A stretch of 64,000 bases of DNA from Poriferisocius sp965200775. GTDB lineage: Bacteria > Actinomycetota > Acidimicrobiia > Acidimicrobiales > Bin134. The position numbers were made by a program, and so were the translations under genes. The notes beneath the pieces are model-generated. The model saw only the letters and a list, made by a program, of their open reading frames with translations, was not told the DNA's origin and ran no database searches. Numbering within the stretch: position 1 is the stretch's first letter; each line of letters starts with the position of its first letter. The DNA is taken from NCBI GenBank assembly GCA_965200775.1, contig OZ241383.1, forward strand, positions 2,542,001-2,606,000, read 5' to 3'. Below, in pieces: positions 1 through 7,424 of the stretch.

Positions 1-1
1 G

Positions 2-1081
2 GCCAAACTGCACGACAAGGTGCCCCACATCGAGCGGATTGACGGGCGGGACACCTGGATGGTGAACGGCGAGTCGCTCGGCACCCCCGGCTACTACTCA
101 ATGGCCGGGTTCGACGGACTGATGCCCCTGAAGATCCCCGAGACCTACGACCAGATCCCGCCGTCGATGTACGACCCGGAGGCCCGCCTGACGTTCATGG
201 ACGAGCAGGGCATCTGGGCCCAAATCCTCTATCCAAACGTGGGCGGGTTCGGCAACGGCTACTTCCTGCGCCTCGGCGACCGGGAGGTGGTGTCCCAGTG
301 TGTGGCCGCTTACAACGACTTCCTTACCGACTGGACTGCCACAGACCCCGACCGGCTCATCCCCATCACCGCGGTGCCGTTCTGGGACATCGACCTGTCG
401 CTGGCCGAGATCGAGCGTTGTGCAGCGATAGGCCACCGGGCCATCAACTTCTGCAACCAGCCGCAGGACTACGGCCAGCCCCCGCTGGGCCACCGGCACT
501 GGGACCCCATCTGGGGGTTGGCCCAGGAGGCCGGGCTGGCGGTGAGCTTCCACGTGGGTGGCGGCAACATGGGAACCCTCATGGCCGACACCGCCGAGAT
601 GGGGTGGATGACCAACTTCGCCAAGGTCTCGTCGCTCATCTTCCTCGACAACATGCGCTGTATCGCCGACCTGATCTTTGGCGGGGTTTGCCACCGGTTC
701 CCCAACCTGCAACTGGTGTCGGTGGAGAGCGGGGCGGGTTGGATTCCCCCGGCCCTGGAGGCGTTCAACTGGCAGTGGCGCAACGGTGGGGTCCTCCTCG
801 AGCATCCCGAATACGACCTGTTGCCCAGCCAGTATTTCGAGCGCCAGATCTACGGTTGCTTCTGGTTCGAGCAGGCCGGGGCGGTGAACGCAATCGAGCG
901 GTTCCCCAACAACATCCTGTACGAGACCGACTATCCCCATCCCACCTGCCAGTACCCCGGCCCGGCCACCCCTGCCCAGTTCCCCCGGGAGTACGCCGAG
1001 CGCGCGCTGAGTACCCTGAGCGACGACCTGCTGTCCAAGGTGCTCCACGACAACGCCGCCCGGGTGTACCGCCTGAACTAA
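2..1081 (+). CDS. Amidohydrolase family 2 protein (5' partial)
   Basis: The reading frame is open to the window edge. A GTG at 20 could start it, but the preceding codons (AKLHDK) match how this family runs on, so I treat the gene as beginning upstream. The protein resembles metal-dependent amidohydrolase_2 hydrolases/decarboxylases, which have a TIM barrel: it has a barrel-strand histidine in VSFHVGGG and a late metal-type aspartate in LYETDYPHP. The N-terminal HxH metal motif expected for some members lies outside the window. The substrate is unknown; relatives act on aromatic acids or lactone-like compounds. It lies ahead of MscS with about 90 bp between them. Family call fairly sure, function open. 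Confidence 0.75.
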   Translation, partial: AKLHDKVPHIERIDGRDTWMVNGESLGTPGYYSMAGFDGLMPLKIPETYDQIPPSMYDPEARLTFMDEQGIWAQILYPNVGGFGNGYFLRLGDREVVSQCVAAYNDFLTDWTATDPDRLIPITAVPFWDIDLSLAEIERCAAIGHRAINFCNQPQDYGQPPLGHRHWDPIWGLAQEAGLAVSFHVGGGNMGTLMADTAEMGWMTNFAKVSSLIFLDNMRCIADLIFGGVCHRFPNLQLVSVESGAGWIPPALEAFNWQWRNGGVLLEHPEYDLLPSQYFERQIYGCFWFEQAGAVNAIERFPNNILYETDYPHPTCQYPGPATPAQFPREYAERALSTLSDDLLSKVLHDNAARVYRLN

Positions 1082-1142
1082 ACCGCCTCAACCGAACGGC
1101 CCGCCCCGGCAACACCGGCGGGGTGTAGCGCCTGAACTGAAC
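1062..1142 (+). repeat. Imperfect direct repeat of the gene end (period 59)
   Basis: The last codons and stop of the amidohydrolase gene (1062-1083) recur at 1121-1142 with 20 of 22 bases matching. A weaker third copy of the core CCGCCTnAAC sits between them near 1083-1097. No terminator hairpin with a T-run is obvious. It looks like a local duplication of a gene end. Confidence 0.5.
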
Positions 1143-1161
1143 GGGTGGATCGGCGCCCCGG

Positions 1162-1167
1162 TACGCT
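1162..1167 (+). promoter_or_regulatory. -10 box of leaderless mscS promoter
   Basis: TACGCT ends 6 nt before the ATG at 1174, so transcription should begin at or next to the start codon. There is no ribosome-binding site. The spacing matches many other genes of the window. Confidence 0.55.
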
Positions 1168-1173
1168 GGGGCG

Positions 1174-2304
1174 ATGGCTCTCGTTGCTCAGGCGACAACC
1201 GTGAACGACGCTTGCGGTCCCGACCCCGGCTTCTTCTGCGAACTCATCTTCGACACAACCGAGAACGAGCGGCTTGCCGAGATCGTGGGCTGGGTTGTGG
1301 AGCGGCCATTGCGGATCTTGATCATCCTGCTTGTGGCCTGGATCCTCAGGAAGATCGCCCACAAGGTGATCGGACGGGCCGTGTCCCGATTGGTGGAGCA
1401 GGCCAAGTCCGACACCGAGGCCAAGCTCAACAGCGCGGGCAAGATGGACCTCGGCTCTCGGGCGGCCAAGGCCATCAACATGATTCACGAGCGCCAGGAG
1501 CGCAGCTCCCAGCGGATCGAGACCATCGCCGATGTTCTGAAGAGCCTGGCCAGCGCGTTCATATACGCGGTGGCAATCCTGTTGTCGCTGAGCGAGCTGA
1601 ACATCGACTTGGCCCCGTTGATCGCCGGGGCCGGCATCGCGGGCTTGGCCGTGGGCTTCGGAGCCCAATCGCTGGTGCGGGACTTCCTGGCCGGCATGTT
1701 CATCCTCATCGAGGACCAGTTCGGGGTGGGCGACGTGGTGGATGTGGGGGACACCTCGGGCACCATCGAGAAGGTCAGCCTGCGCACCACCACCCTGCGG
1801 GACGTGAGCGGCGTGGTGTGGACGGTGCCCAACGGGGAGATTCGCCGGACCGCCAACCACTCACAGCTCTGGGCTCGGGCCATCCTCGATATCGGGGTGA
1901 GCTACGACACCGACATCGACCAGGCCAGCGAGATCATGAAAGCGGTGGCCGACGAACTCTGGGGTGAGCAGAACCCCGACGCCACCATCCTGGAGGAACC
2001 CGGGGTGTGGGGTGTTCAGGAGCTGGGCGACGACGCCGTGGTGATCCGCTTGGTGGTGAAGACCGACCCCAGCGAGCAGTGGGCCGTCGGGCGCATCCTG
2101 CGGGCCCGCATCAAGAAGGCCTTCGACGAGGCCGGCATCGAGATCCCCTTCCCCCAACGCACCGTTTGGCTCCGCTCCGAGGACGATTCCGATCCCGGCC
2201 CGAAACCACCGGACCAGCTAGCTGCGGGGAACGAAGGAACCATCAGGGGCGACGGTGATGGGTCGCCCGCAGATCTCCTCGGTGATGGCGGAGGCGATGA
2301 CTGA
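1174..2304 (+). CDS. Small-conductance mechanosensitive channel, MscS family
   Basis: A 376-residue membrane protein that should open under membrane tension and release solutes during hypo-osmotic shock. Membrane segments lie at about residues 45-62 and 125-185. The pore-lining helix is glycine/alanine rich (IAGAGIAGLAVGFGAQ) and is followed by the family signature around FLAGMFILIEDQFGVGD. A beta domain and an alpha/beta C-terminal domain follow. ATG is chosen because a -10 box lies 6 nt upstream. The last 29 residues (Gly/Asp rich) are encoded antisense to the end of the convergent thiolase-like gene, an 87-bp overlap, so this tail may be a late extension of the family core. Confidence 0.9.
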   Translation: MALVAQATTVNDACGPDPGFFCELIFDTTENERLAEIVGWVVERPLRILIILLVAWILRKIAHKVIGRAVSRLVEQAKSDTEAKLNSAGKMDLGSRAAKAINMIHERQERSSQRIETIADVLKSLASAFIYAVAILLSLSELNIDLAPLIAGAGIAGLAVGFGAQSLVRDFLAGMFILIEDQFGVGDVVDVGDTSGTIEKVSLRTTTLRDVSGVVWTVPNGEIRRTANHSQLWARAILDIGVSYDTDIDQASEIMKAVADELWGEQNPDATILEEPGVWGVQELGDDAVVIRLVVKTDPSEQWAVGRILRARIKKAFDEAGIEIPFPQRTVWLRSEDDSDPGPKPPDQLAAGNEGTIRGDGDGSPADLLGDGGGDD

Positions 2305-3696
2305 GGGGTCGTAGGACACCGCCAGAGTGCGGGCCCCGTCGGCAAACTCCCCGATAGCCACCGCTCGCTCCGGCCCCTCACGTCCCCAAATCACGGTGTA
2401 TGACACCACCGTGGCCAACTCATCGTCGCCGGTGCGGTAGGGCTTGGGCTGAAGTTCGGCGGCCACCGCCTCGGACACGTCGAGGTTGGCGAACGGTCGG
2501 GCTGAGGGTTCGGCCGACCACACGCTCACCCCCTGCTTGGTAATCATCCCGCTGATTGAGGTGAGCAGCCCCCGGGCCTTCGGATCGGCTCGCAGCCGCT
2601 CGGCCAGCTTCACCGCGGCCTGGATCACGTAGTTGTTGAGCGGTCCCCCGGCCCAGGTCATTCCGCCGGTCACGGTTGGGTCGCGGTCGGTGGGTATGCC
2701 CAGCTCCAGCGCCTGGGTGCGGACAGCTATGGGAAAGCAAGAGTACAGGTCCACGATCTCGGCGTCGCCCGGTGCCATCCCAACGTGTTCGCGAACCGCC
2801 CGCCCGGCGTGGGCAAAGCCGGGACTGCGGTGTGGTTCGGGTCGCTCGGTCACCGCCACCATGTGGTTGGACTCGGCCGCAACCCAGGGAAACACCCAGC
2901 GGTCGGTGGGTATGCCCAGCGCTCGGGCCGTCCCCGCCGAGCAGAAGATCAAAGCGGCGGCCTGATCCACGTTCCACTGGGAGTTGTGCCACTTTGTGTA
3001 GGGCCACGCCAGCATCCGGTTCCCGTTCTCCGGCGTTGCGATGGCAGCGGCATCCAGCCCGTCTCGAATCCAGGCGTCGGGGTTCGACGCCGCCACCCGT
3101 GCGAAGCGAGCCCACAGTCCGGCCATCTCGTCGCGGTGCTCGCCGATGGACTGGCCGTCGGCGAACCGCCGGGCGTTCTCGATCATGGCGTAGTGGTGGG
3201 TGGCCATAACCAGCCCTGTTTCGATCTCGGCCCGGCTGATGATCATGCCGTGAGGGGTCACGAAGTCGTCCGGCTCGGCCCCACCCTGATCGGTGTCCGG
3301 GGCATCAACCCCGGTGATCGAGGCCCGCAGGCCCCTGTACTTGGCCTCCCCACCGACCACGGCCACCATGTCGGCCGATCCGGAGGCAATGGCCGCGGCG
3401 GTGTCGCCCATCACCGCTGTTTGCAGGATACCCACGTCGGCCAGGTAGCTGCGAGCCTGACCGGCCCCGGCAGCATCGGCCACCCACCGAGCCGGATCGG
3501 TGTAGTCCCAGGTTCCCTTGGTGACCCGAACCTGGTCGAGTCGGCCGAGCAGCCCGCTGTTCCCGGCGTCATGGGCGGCCGCCACCAGGGCTCGAGCCAT
3601 CAGCTCCGCCGCTTCGGCGGCCTCGGCGGGATCCTCAAGGCGCTGCGTGGCGGTAGCCACCCCCACCAGCACCGGTGTCCTGTCGTCAACGCTCAC
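2218..3696 (-). CDS. Thiolase-like protein type 1 (acetyl-CoA acetyltransferase-like)
   Basis: A 492-residue thiolase-fold protein. It shows the thiolase layout: an early VLVGVATATQR strand, VVGGEAKYRG, and a late glycine motif TGGMTWAGGPLNNY. The final ~80 residues form an added small domain, as in the type 1 thiolase-like proteins of Actinobacteria. The usual catalytic-cysteine context of degradative thiolases is not evident, and YSCFPIAV stands where NEAF is common, so the reaction is uncertain; a role in acyl-CoA or lipid metabolism is likely. The GTG start is supported by a -10 box 6 nt upstream. It converges on and overlaps mscS. Confidence 0.8.
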   Translation of the reverse strand: MSVDDRTPVLVGVATATQRLEDPAEAAEAAELMARALVAAAHDAGNSGLLGRLDQVRVTKGTWDYTDPARWVADAAGAGQARSYLADVGILQTAVMGDTAAAIASGSADMVAVVGGEAKYRGLRASITGVDAPDTDQGGAEPDDFVTPHGMIISRAEIETGLVMATHHYAMIENARRFADGQSIGEHRDEMAGLWARFARVAASNPDAWIRDGLDAAAIATPENGNRMLAWPYTKWHNSQWNVDQAAALIFCSAGTARALGIPTDRWVFPWVAAESNHMVAVTERPEPHRSPGFAHAGRAVREHVGMAPGDAEIVDLYSCFPIAVRTQALELGIPTDRDPTVTGGMTWAGGPLNNYVIQAAVKLAERLRADPKARGLLTSISGMITKQGVSVWSAEPSARPFANLDVSEAVAAELQPKPYRTGDDELATVVSYTVIWGREGPERAVAIGEFADGARTLAVSYDPSVIASAITEEICGRPITVAPDGSFVPRS

Positions 3697-3702
3697 GCCC
3701 GC

Positions 3703-3708
3703 ACCCTA
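3703..3708 (-). promoter_or_regulatory. -10 box of leaderless thiolase-like gene promoter
   Basis: On the minus strand TAGGGT lies 6 nt before the GTG at 3696 with no ribosome-binding site between, which predicts a leaderless mRNA. Confidence 0.5.
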
Positions 3709-3801
3709 ATGGCCTTAGTGGTTGCCCCCTGCGCCCAGAACTTCCGGCAAGATCGCTGGGGCCTCTAAACGTTCACCATGAAGCGACCGGTCGGGGGGAT
3801 G

Positions 3802-3807
3802 TACCGT
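3802..3807 (+). promoter_or_regulatory. -10 box of leaderless SnoaL-like gene promoter
   Basis: TACCGT is followed by 6 nt and then the ATG at 3814. This decides the start in favour of 3814 over the in-frame ATGs at 3778 and 3799. Confidence 0.5.
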
Positions 3808-3813
3808 CGGGCC

Positions 3814-4272
3814 ATGGAGTTATGGGAGTTGGCCGCACGGGAATCGATCCGGGACCTGGTGGCCCGGTACAACTCCAACGGCGACTCGGGACGATTCGAC
3901 CAGGTAATGGAGCTGTTCGCTCCCGACGCGGTGATGCGAACCCCAACGATGGAGGACAAGCACGGGATCGACGAGATCCGCACCATCTTCACCGGGGCCC
4001 AGGACACCCTGGCTGAGATCGGCGGGGGCACCCCCAAGTACATCCGCCACCACACCGCCACCCACCAGATCGACGTGACGTCCCCCACCGAGGCCCGGGG
4101 CCGCTGCTACTACCACGTGATCATGGAACACGGCCTCGACCACTGGGGCCGCTACATCGACCGCTACGGGCTGGTGGACGGCCGCTGGCTGTTCACCGAG
4201 AGGTCGGTGACCATGGACGGCCATATCCCCGGCGGCTGGGGAGACCGAAACGCCGGCGGCGGCAACGCCTGA
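3814..4272 (+). CDS. SnoaL-like / NTF2-like domain protein
   Basis: A 152-residue single-domain protein of the NTF2-like superfamily (SnoaL-like type): an N-terminal helix pair (ELAARESIRDLVARYN), then LFAPDAVMRTP, a typical sheet-lining segment. The cone-shaped fold is used by polyketide cyclases, steroid isomerases and many dehydratases, but its catalytic residues vary too much to assign a reaction here. It is a single gene between the thiolase-like gene and the convergent D-aminoacylase-like gene. A longer start at 3778 exists, but the -10 box would then lie inside the gene. Confidence 0.75.
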   Translation: MELWELAARESIRDLVARYNSNGDSGRFDQVMELFAPDAVMRTPTMEDKHGIDEIRTIFTGAQDTLAEIGGGTPKYIRHHTATHQIDVTSPTEARGRCYYHVIMEHGLDHWGRYIDRYGLVDGRWLFTERSVTMDGHIPGGWGDRNAGGGNA

Positions 4273-4318
4273 TTGCGGCTTGTTTGACCAAGCTCGGGGC
4301 AGGGACAGCTCCAGCAGC

Positions 4319-6016
4319 TCAGGGAGCCGGGGTGTTGGCGTCGAGAACGGCGCCGGGGTTGGCCCCGGTGAGGGTTCCCTCCACTTGGGTTAGAACACCG
4401 TTTACCGCGGTGGCCCGGTAGCCGCCGGGCGGGCGACGCAGGCGAGGGGCACCCGAGGGCAGGTCGGACACGAACCCGTCGGTGTCCCACGACAGCTCGT
4501 CCAGGTCGAACACCGTCACATCACCGGCATAGCCGGGCAACAGGCGACCCCGGTCGTTGAATCCCATGATCTCGGCTTGGCGACCGGTTATCTCGTAAAC
4601 GGCGTGCTCCAACTCGAGGTCACCCCGGTCGCGCACGTGGCGGGTCAGCAGCAGGGTGGTGTCGCCCGCCGCGCACATCATCTGCACGTGGGCCCCGGCG
4701 TCGGAGGCACTGACCAGACAACGGTCGTCGGAGATCATTTCAGCCACACCATCTGTGTTGCTGTTGCTCACCCCCATGGCGACCACTCCGGGTTCCAGGT
4801 CGTTCTCCAGGATCCAGTCGGCGAACGCATCCGACGGATGGCCGCCCCTGGCCTCCACCAGATCGGCCAGCGAGCGCCCCAGCCAGAACTCGTTGTCGGG
4901 CCGGGTAACCGAGGTGAACCGTACAAAATCGGGCCGGTTGATGGGAAACAGCGACTTCTCGGTGGCGTCCCACTCGGTGCGGGCGATGTCACGCCAGCCG
5001 GGATCCGACAGCATCTCCCGCCGAGCCTCCCCCGTCACCCCCATGATCTGGTTCCAGCCCTTGGGGAGCATCATGAACACCATAGTCTGCTCCCAGCTCA
5101 CGTTGAGGTCGAGCGTGCGGGGCGAGGCGATTGGCCACATATCGCAGCCCTCGTCTCGAATCTGCTGGGTAAACGCCATGAACTCCTCGGAGCGGGTCGG
5201 GGTCATGTCGCTGTGCAGCAGCCCGTTCCAGATGGAGGTAACCCCCCGGGGTCCGAGAATCCCGGCCATGCGGCGGATATCGCCTTGGGGGTCATCGCCG
5301 GTGAGGTTGGGAATGAACTCCACCAGACCGTGCCCAGCCTCGGCCAGCACGTCGGAAAGGGCGGCCATCTCGGCATCGCAGGCCAGCCGGCTGGGGACGG
5401 GACGGCTGCGCCGATCGAGATCGAAGAACGAGGTGCTGAAGCCATAGCAGCCCGCGGCCATGGCGTCGCGCATCTCGGCGGCCATCAAACCGATCTCATC
5501 GGCGGATGCCTCCCTGGTCCAGGCATCGTCACCCATCACGTAGATCCGCAGCATTGAGTGGCCGATCAACGAGGCCATGTTCAGCGCGATACCGCCCTGG
5601 TTCATGGCATCTCGGTACTGGCGCCACGATCCCCATGTCCACGGAATGCCCGACTCGAAGTCGGCCACCGGCATGTCCTCGATGTAGCAGAACACGTCGA
5701 TGAGTTCGTCCAACTGCTCGGGCTTGGCCGGGGCCAGCGACAGCGAGCAGTTGCCGATCAGCGCCGTGGTCACCCCGTGCTGGGGCATGGGGTCGCACCC
5801 CCGGTCCCAGAACATGGACGGGTCGAGGTGGGTGTGGGAGTCGATGAACCCCGGGGTCACATAGCAGCCGCCGGCGTCGAGCTCCGCCTCGCCATCGCAG
5901 GCCAGGCTCGGCCCCACTTCGGTGACAACACCGCCGTTGATGCGTACATCGGCCGGCCGGGCCGGGGCTCCGGTGCCGTCGATGAGGGTGCCGCCGCGGA
6001 CGATCAGGTCAGCCAT
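4319..6016 (-). CDS. N-acyl-D-amino-acid deacylase-like amidohydrolase
   Basis: A 565-residue metal-dependent hydrolase of the D-aminoacylase/dihydroorotase type. The N-terminal segment ADLIVRGGTLIDGTG and the metal motif PGFIDSHTHLD (HxH near residue 65) are classic. SASDAGAHVQMM carries the late aspartate and histidine, and the C-terminus returns to the small beta domain (GRLLPGYAGDVTVFDLD). The exact acyl substrate cannot be read from sequence. The ATG at 6016 is chosen over more upstream starts because a TATCGT box lies 7 nt ahead and the family motif begins right there. It is divergent from the SnoaL-like gene at 6042, with only 25 bp between start codons. Confidence 0.88.
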   Translation of the reverse strand: MADLIVRGGTLIDGTGAPARPADVRINGGVVTEVGPSLACDGEAELDAGGCYVTPGFIDSHTHLDPSMFWDRGCDPMPQHGVTTALIGNCSLSLAPAKPEQLDELIDVFCYIEDMPVADFESGIPWTWGSWRQYRDAMNQGGIALNMASLIGHSMLRIYVMGDDAWTREASADEIGLMAAEMRDAMAAGCYGFSTSFFDLDRRSRPVPSRLACDAEMAALSDVLAEAGHGLVEFIPNLTGDDPQGDIRRMAGILGPRGVTSIWNGLLHSDMTPTRSEEFMAFTQQIRDEGCDMWPIASPRTLDLNVSWEQTMVFMMLPKGWNQIMGVTGEARREMLSDPGWRDIARTEWDATEKSLFPINRPDFVRFTSVTRPDNEFWLGRSLADLVEARGGHPSDAFADWILENDLEPGVVAMGVSNSNTDGVAEMISDDRCLVSASDAGAHVQMMCAAGDTTLLLTRHVRDRGDLELEHAVYEITGRQAEIMGFNDRGRLLPGYAGDVTVFDLDELSWDTDGFVSDLPSGAPRLRRPPGGYRATAVNGVLTQVEGTLTGANPGAVLDANTPAP

Positions 6017-6041
6017 GCGCCAAACGATAGAGAATGGACAC
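6017..6041. promoter_or_regulatory. Overlapping divergent leaderless promoters
   Basis: Only 25 bp separate the two start codons. The minus-strand -10 box TATCGT covers 6024-6029. A plus-strand -10-like sequence (TAGAGA 6028-6033 or GAGAAT 6030-6035) overlaps it. The two polymerases would compete for the same DNA, so the genes may be expressed in a mutually exclusive way. Confidence 0.45.
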
Positions 6042-6578
6042 ATGACAAACCCCATCAGCACAGACACGTCCGGCGCCGGCCCCCTTGAGGAGCTGCTGGC
6101 CAAGCAGGCCATCACCGAGGTGATCTACGGCTACTGCCGGGCGCTCGACCGGATGGACAAGCCGGCGGCCTACGCCGTCTGGCATCCCGACGGCACCGCT
6201 CACTACGGCGAGGACACTTTCGAGGGGACCGGGTGGGAGTTCGTGGACTGGGTGTGGACGGCCCACGCTGCCATGTCCACCCACTCTCATCAGGTAACCA
6301 ACGTCTTGATCCAGGTCGACGGCGACCGGGCGGTGAGCGAGGCCTACGTGATCGTGGCGCTGCGCACCCTGGCCGGGCCCGACGGCTCAGGCGTGGCCGA
6401 CATCTTTGTCCGGGGTCGGTACGTGGATCAGTGGTCGTGCCGGGACGGGCAGTGGGCCATCGACCACCGTGACTACATCACCGACCACTCGGTGATGGTG
6501 CCCAACCCGAACCCCGAACCTCACGATCCACGCTCCATCCGAAGCTCGGACGACCTCTCGTTCGCCCGGTTCGGCTGA
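6042..6578 (+). CDS. SnoaL-like / NTF2-like domain protein
   Basis: A 178-residue NTF2-like protein of the SnoaL_4 type: LAKQAITEVIYGYCRALDRMD is the usual first helix with an Asp-Arg-Met-Asp pocket segment, followed by YAVWHPDGTAHYG and SHQVTNVLIQVDGD. Such proteins occur in ring-cleavage and steroid-degradation gene sets, and the amidohydrolase opposite may belong to the same pathway; that is inference. The ORF extends upstream into the divergent gene, but the ATG at 6042 sits at the right distance from -10-like sequences. Confidence 0.78.
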   Translation: MTNPISTDTSGAGPLEELLAKQAITEVIYGYCRALDRMDKPAAYAVWHPDGTAHYGEDTFEGTGWEFVDWVWTAHAAMSTHSHQVTNVLIQVDGDRAVSEAYVIVALRTLAGPDGSGVADIFVRGRYVDQWSCRDGQWAIDHRDYITDHSVMVPNPNPEPHDPRSIRSSDDLSFARFG

Positions 6579-6593
6579 GAGTGCCAACTGCCC

Positions 6594-6670
6594 GGTTTCC
6601 AACAAGGCGAGCGGGCCTGTTGGAGCTGTACCGGCCCACCTGGTTTCCGACATAGCGAGCGGATTTGTTG
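6594..6670 (+). promoter_or_regulatory. Two 29-bp operator-like repeats at the padR promoter
   Basis: Direct repeats lie at 6594-6622 and 6642-6670 (period 48), sharing GGTTTCC, GCGAGCGG and TGTTG. The first copy also contains an inverted repeat, CCAACA at 6599-6604 against TGTTGG at 6618-6623; the second keeps a weaker form. The end of the second copy overlaps the -35 hexamer of padR. The layout suits binding sites for autorepression by PadR, which is inferred. Confidence 0.5.
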
Positions 6671-6695
6671 ACGCGATATAGCGATTAGATATAAT
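6668..6695 (+). promoter_or_regulatory. padR promoter (TTGACG-16-TATAAT)
   Basis: TTGACG at 6668-6673, a 16-bp spacer, and a perfect TATAAT at 6690-6695. The expected transcription start is within a few bases of the ATG at 6705, so the mRNA is leaderless or nearly so. It is the closest match to the sigma-70 consensus in the window. Confidence 0.75.
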
Positions 6696-6704
6696 CGGCA
6701 GCTC

Positions 6705-7304
6705 ATGTTGGACCTCGCCGTTCTCGGGCTGCTGAAGGAGGGCGACCTCCACGGCTACGAGCTGAACAAGCGGCTCAAGAATCTGGTCGGGGGGTACGCC
6801 ACCTCGTTCGGCGCTCTCTACCCGGCGCTGGCCCGCCTAGAGCGAAGGGGTTGGGTGAGCGCCACGGCCGAGAAAGAGGCGCTGGACATCGACGACTCGC
6901 CCGACCCAACCCGGGCCCGTCGGACCCGCCGACGCAGCGGACGGGCCAAAACCGGGCGGACCCGCAAGGTGTACCACATCACTGCTGCCGGCGAGTCCCA
7001 CCTGCTAGAGCTGCTACAGGCCGACTCCAGCAACGAGCGCCGCTTCCGCCTCCAGCTCGCCTTCTGCCGGTTCCTTCCCCCCGACCGGCGCCTCGAGCTG
7101 TTGGAGCTGCGTCGAGCCCACCTGATGGGCCTGCAAGCACGAGGCAGGCGCAACCCCGAGCAGACCACCGACCCCTACGTGCGTTCCCTTTTCCAGCGGG
7201 ACCGGGAACGTCTTGAACACGATCTGGCCTGGCTGGATCGCCTGATTGCCTACGAGCGCAACAACCAGCAAGGCGAGAACGACCCTGCGAGGACCGAACC
7301 ATGA
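6705..7304 (+). CDS. PadR-family transcriptional regulator
   Basis: A 199-residue regulator. Residues 1-75 form the PadR winged helix (LAVLGLLKEGDLHGYELNKRL, then ALYPALARLERRGW). A basic, probably disordered insert (RRTRRRSGRAKTGRTRK) separates it from the last wing strand, RKVYHITAAGESHL. The C-terminal helical half should dimerise. The same neighbour pair, PadR beside ino1, is known in mycobacteria (Rv0047c/Rv0046c), so it may control inositol synthesis and itself. Its TGA overlaps the ATG of a 19-codon minicistron (ATGA) leading to ino1. Confidence 0.88.
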   Translation: MLDLAVLGLLKEGDLHGYELNKRLKNLVGGYATSFGALYPALARLERRGWVSATAEKEALDIDDSPDPTRARRTRRRSGRAKTGRTRKVYHITAAGESHLLELLQADSSNERRFRLQLAFCRFLPPDRRLELLELRRAHLMGLQARGRRNPEQTTDPYVRSLFQRDRERLEHDLAWLDRLIAYERNNQQGENDPARTEP

Positions 7305-7360
7305 TCGACCACAACAAATGTGGTCAGCCCGCAACCGCCCAAGGAAGGCACCCATCATGA
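7301..7360 (+). CDS. Minicistron 1 between padR and ino1 (19 codons)
   Basis: The ATG overlaps the padR stop (ATGA at 7301-7304). It would encode MIDHNKCGQPATAQGRHPS and stops with an ATGA overlap on the first copy of the ino1 start (ATG 7357). It contains the inverted repeat GACCAC/GTGGTC. More likely a translational coupling device than a functional peptide. Confidence 0.4.
   Translation: MIDHNKCGQPATAQGRHPS
7307..7325. repeat. Inverted repeat GACCAC-N7-GTGGTC
   Basis: A perfect 6-bp dyad with a 7-nt centre just after the padR stop. It could be an operator for ino1/padR or an mRNA hairpin. There is no T-run, so it is not a standard terminator. Confidence 0.45.
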
Positions 7361-7424
7361 GCAAACCCATCCGCATCACCGCCGCCCAAGGAAGGCACCC
7401 ATCATGAGCAAACCCATCCGCATC
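7335..7424 (+). repeat. Duplicated ino1 translation-start region (2 x 43 bp, period 47)
   Basis: Copy 1 is 7335-7377 and copy 2 is 7382-7424, identical over 43 bp. Each holds the ribosome-binding site AAGGAAGG, the ATG and the first seven codons (MSKPIRI). Copy 2 belongs to the true gene. Copy 1 is out of frame (47 is not a multiple of 3) and ends in a stop overlapping the true ATG. Confidence 0.95.
7357..7407 (+). CDS. Minicistron 2 upstream of ino1 (16 codons)
   Basis: It starts on the duplicated ino1 start with its own AAGGAAGG site and would encode MSKPIRITAAQGRHPS. Its TGA (7405-7407) overlaps the true ino1 ATG at 7404 as ATGA, a classic reinitiation junction. Its last seven residues match the end of minicistron 1 because both run through the repeat. 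Confidence 0.45.
   Translation: MSKPIRITAAQGRHPS

Noticed and set aside
5922..6041. Longer start of the SnoaL-like gene
   Set aside because: It would run through the divergent gene's start and promoter; the family begins at 6042.
7335..7424. Repeat as an insertion-sequence or att footprint
   Set aside because: No integrase, transposase or terminal inverted repeats; the repeat unit is the gene's own start.
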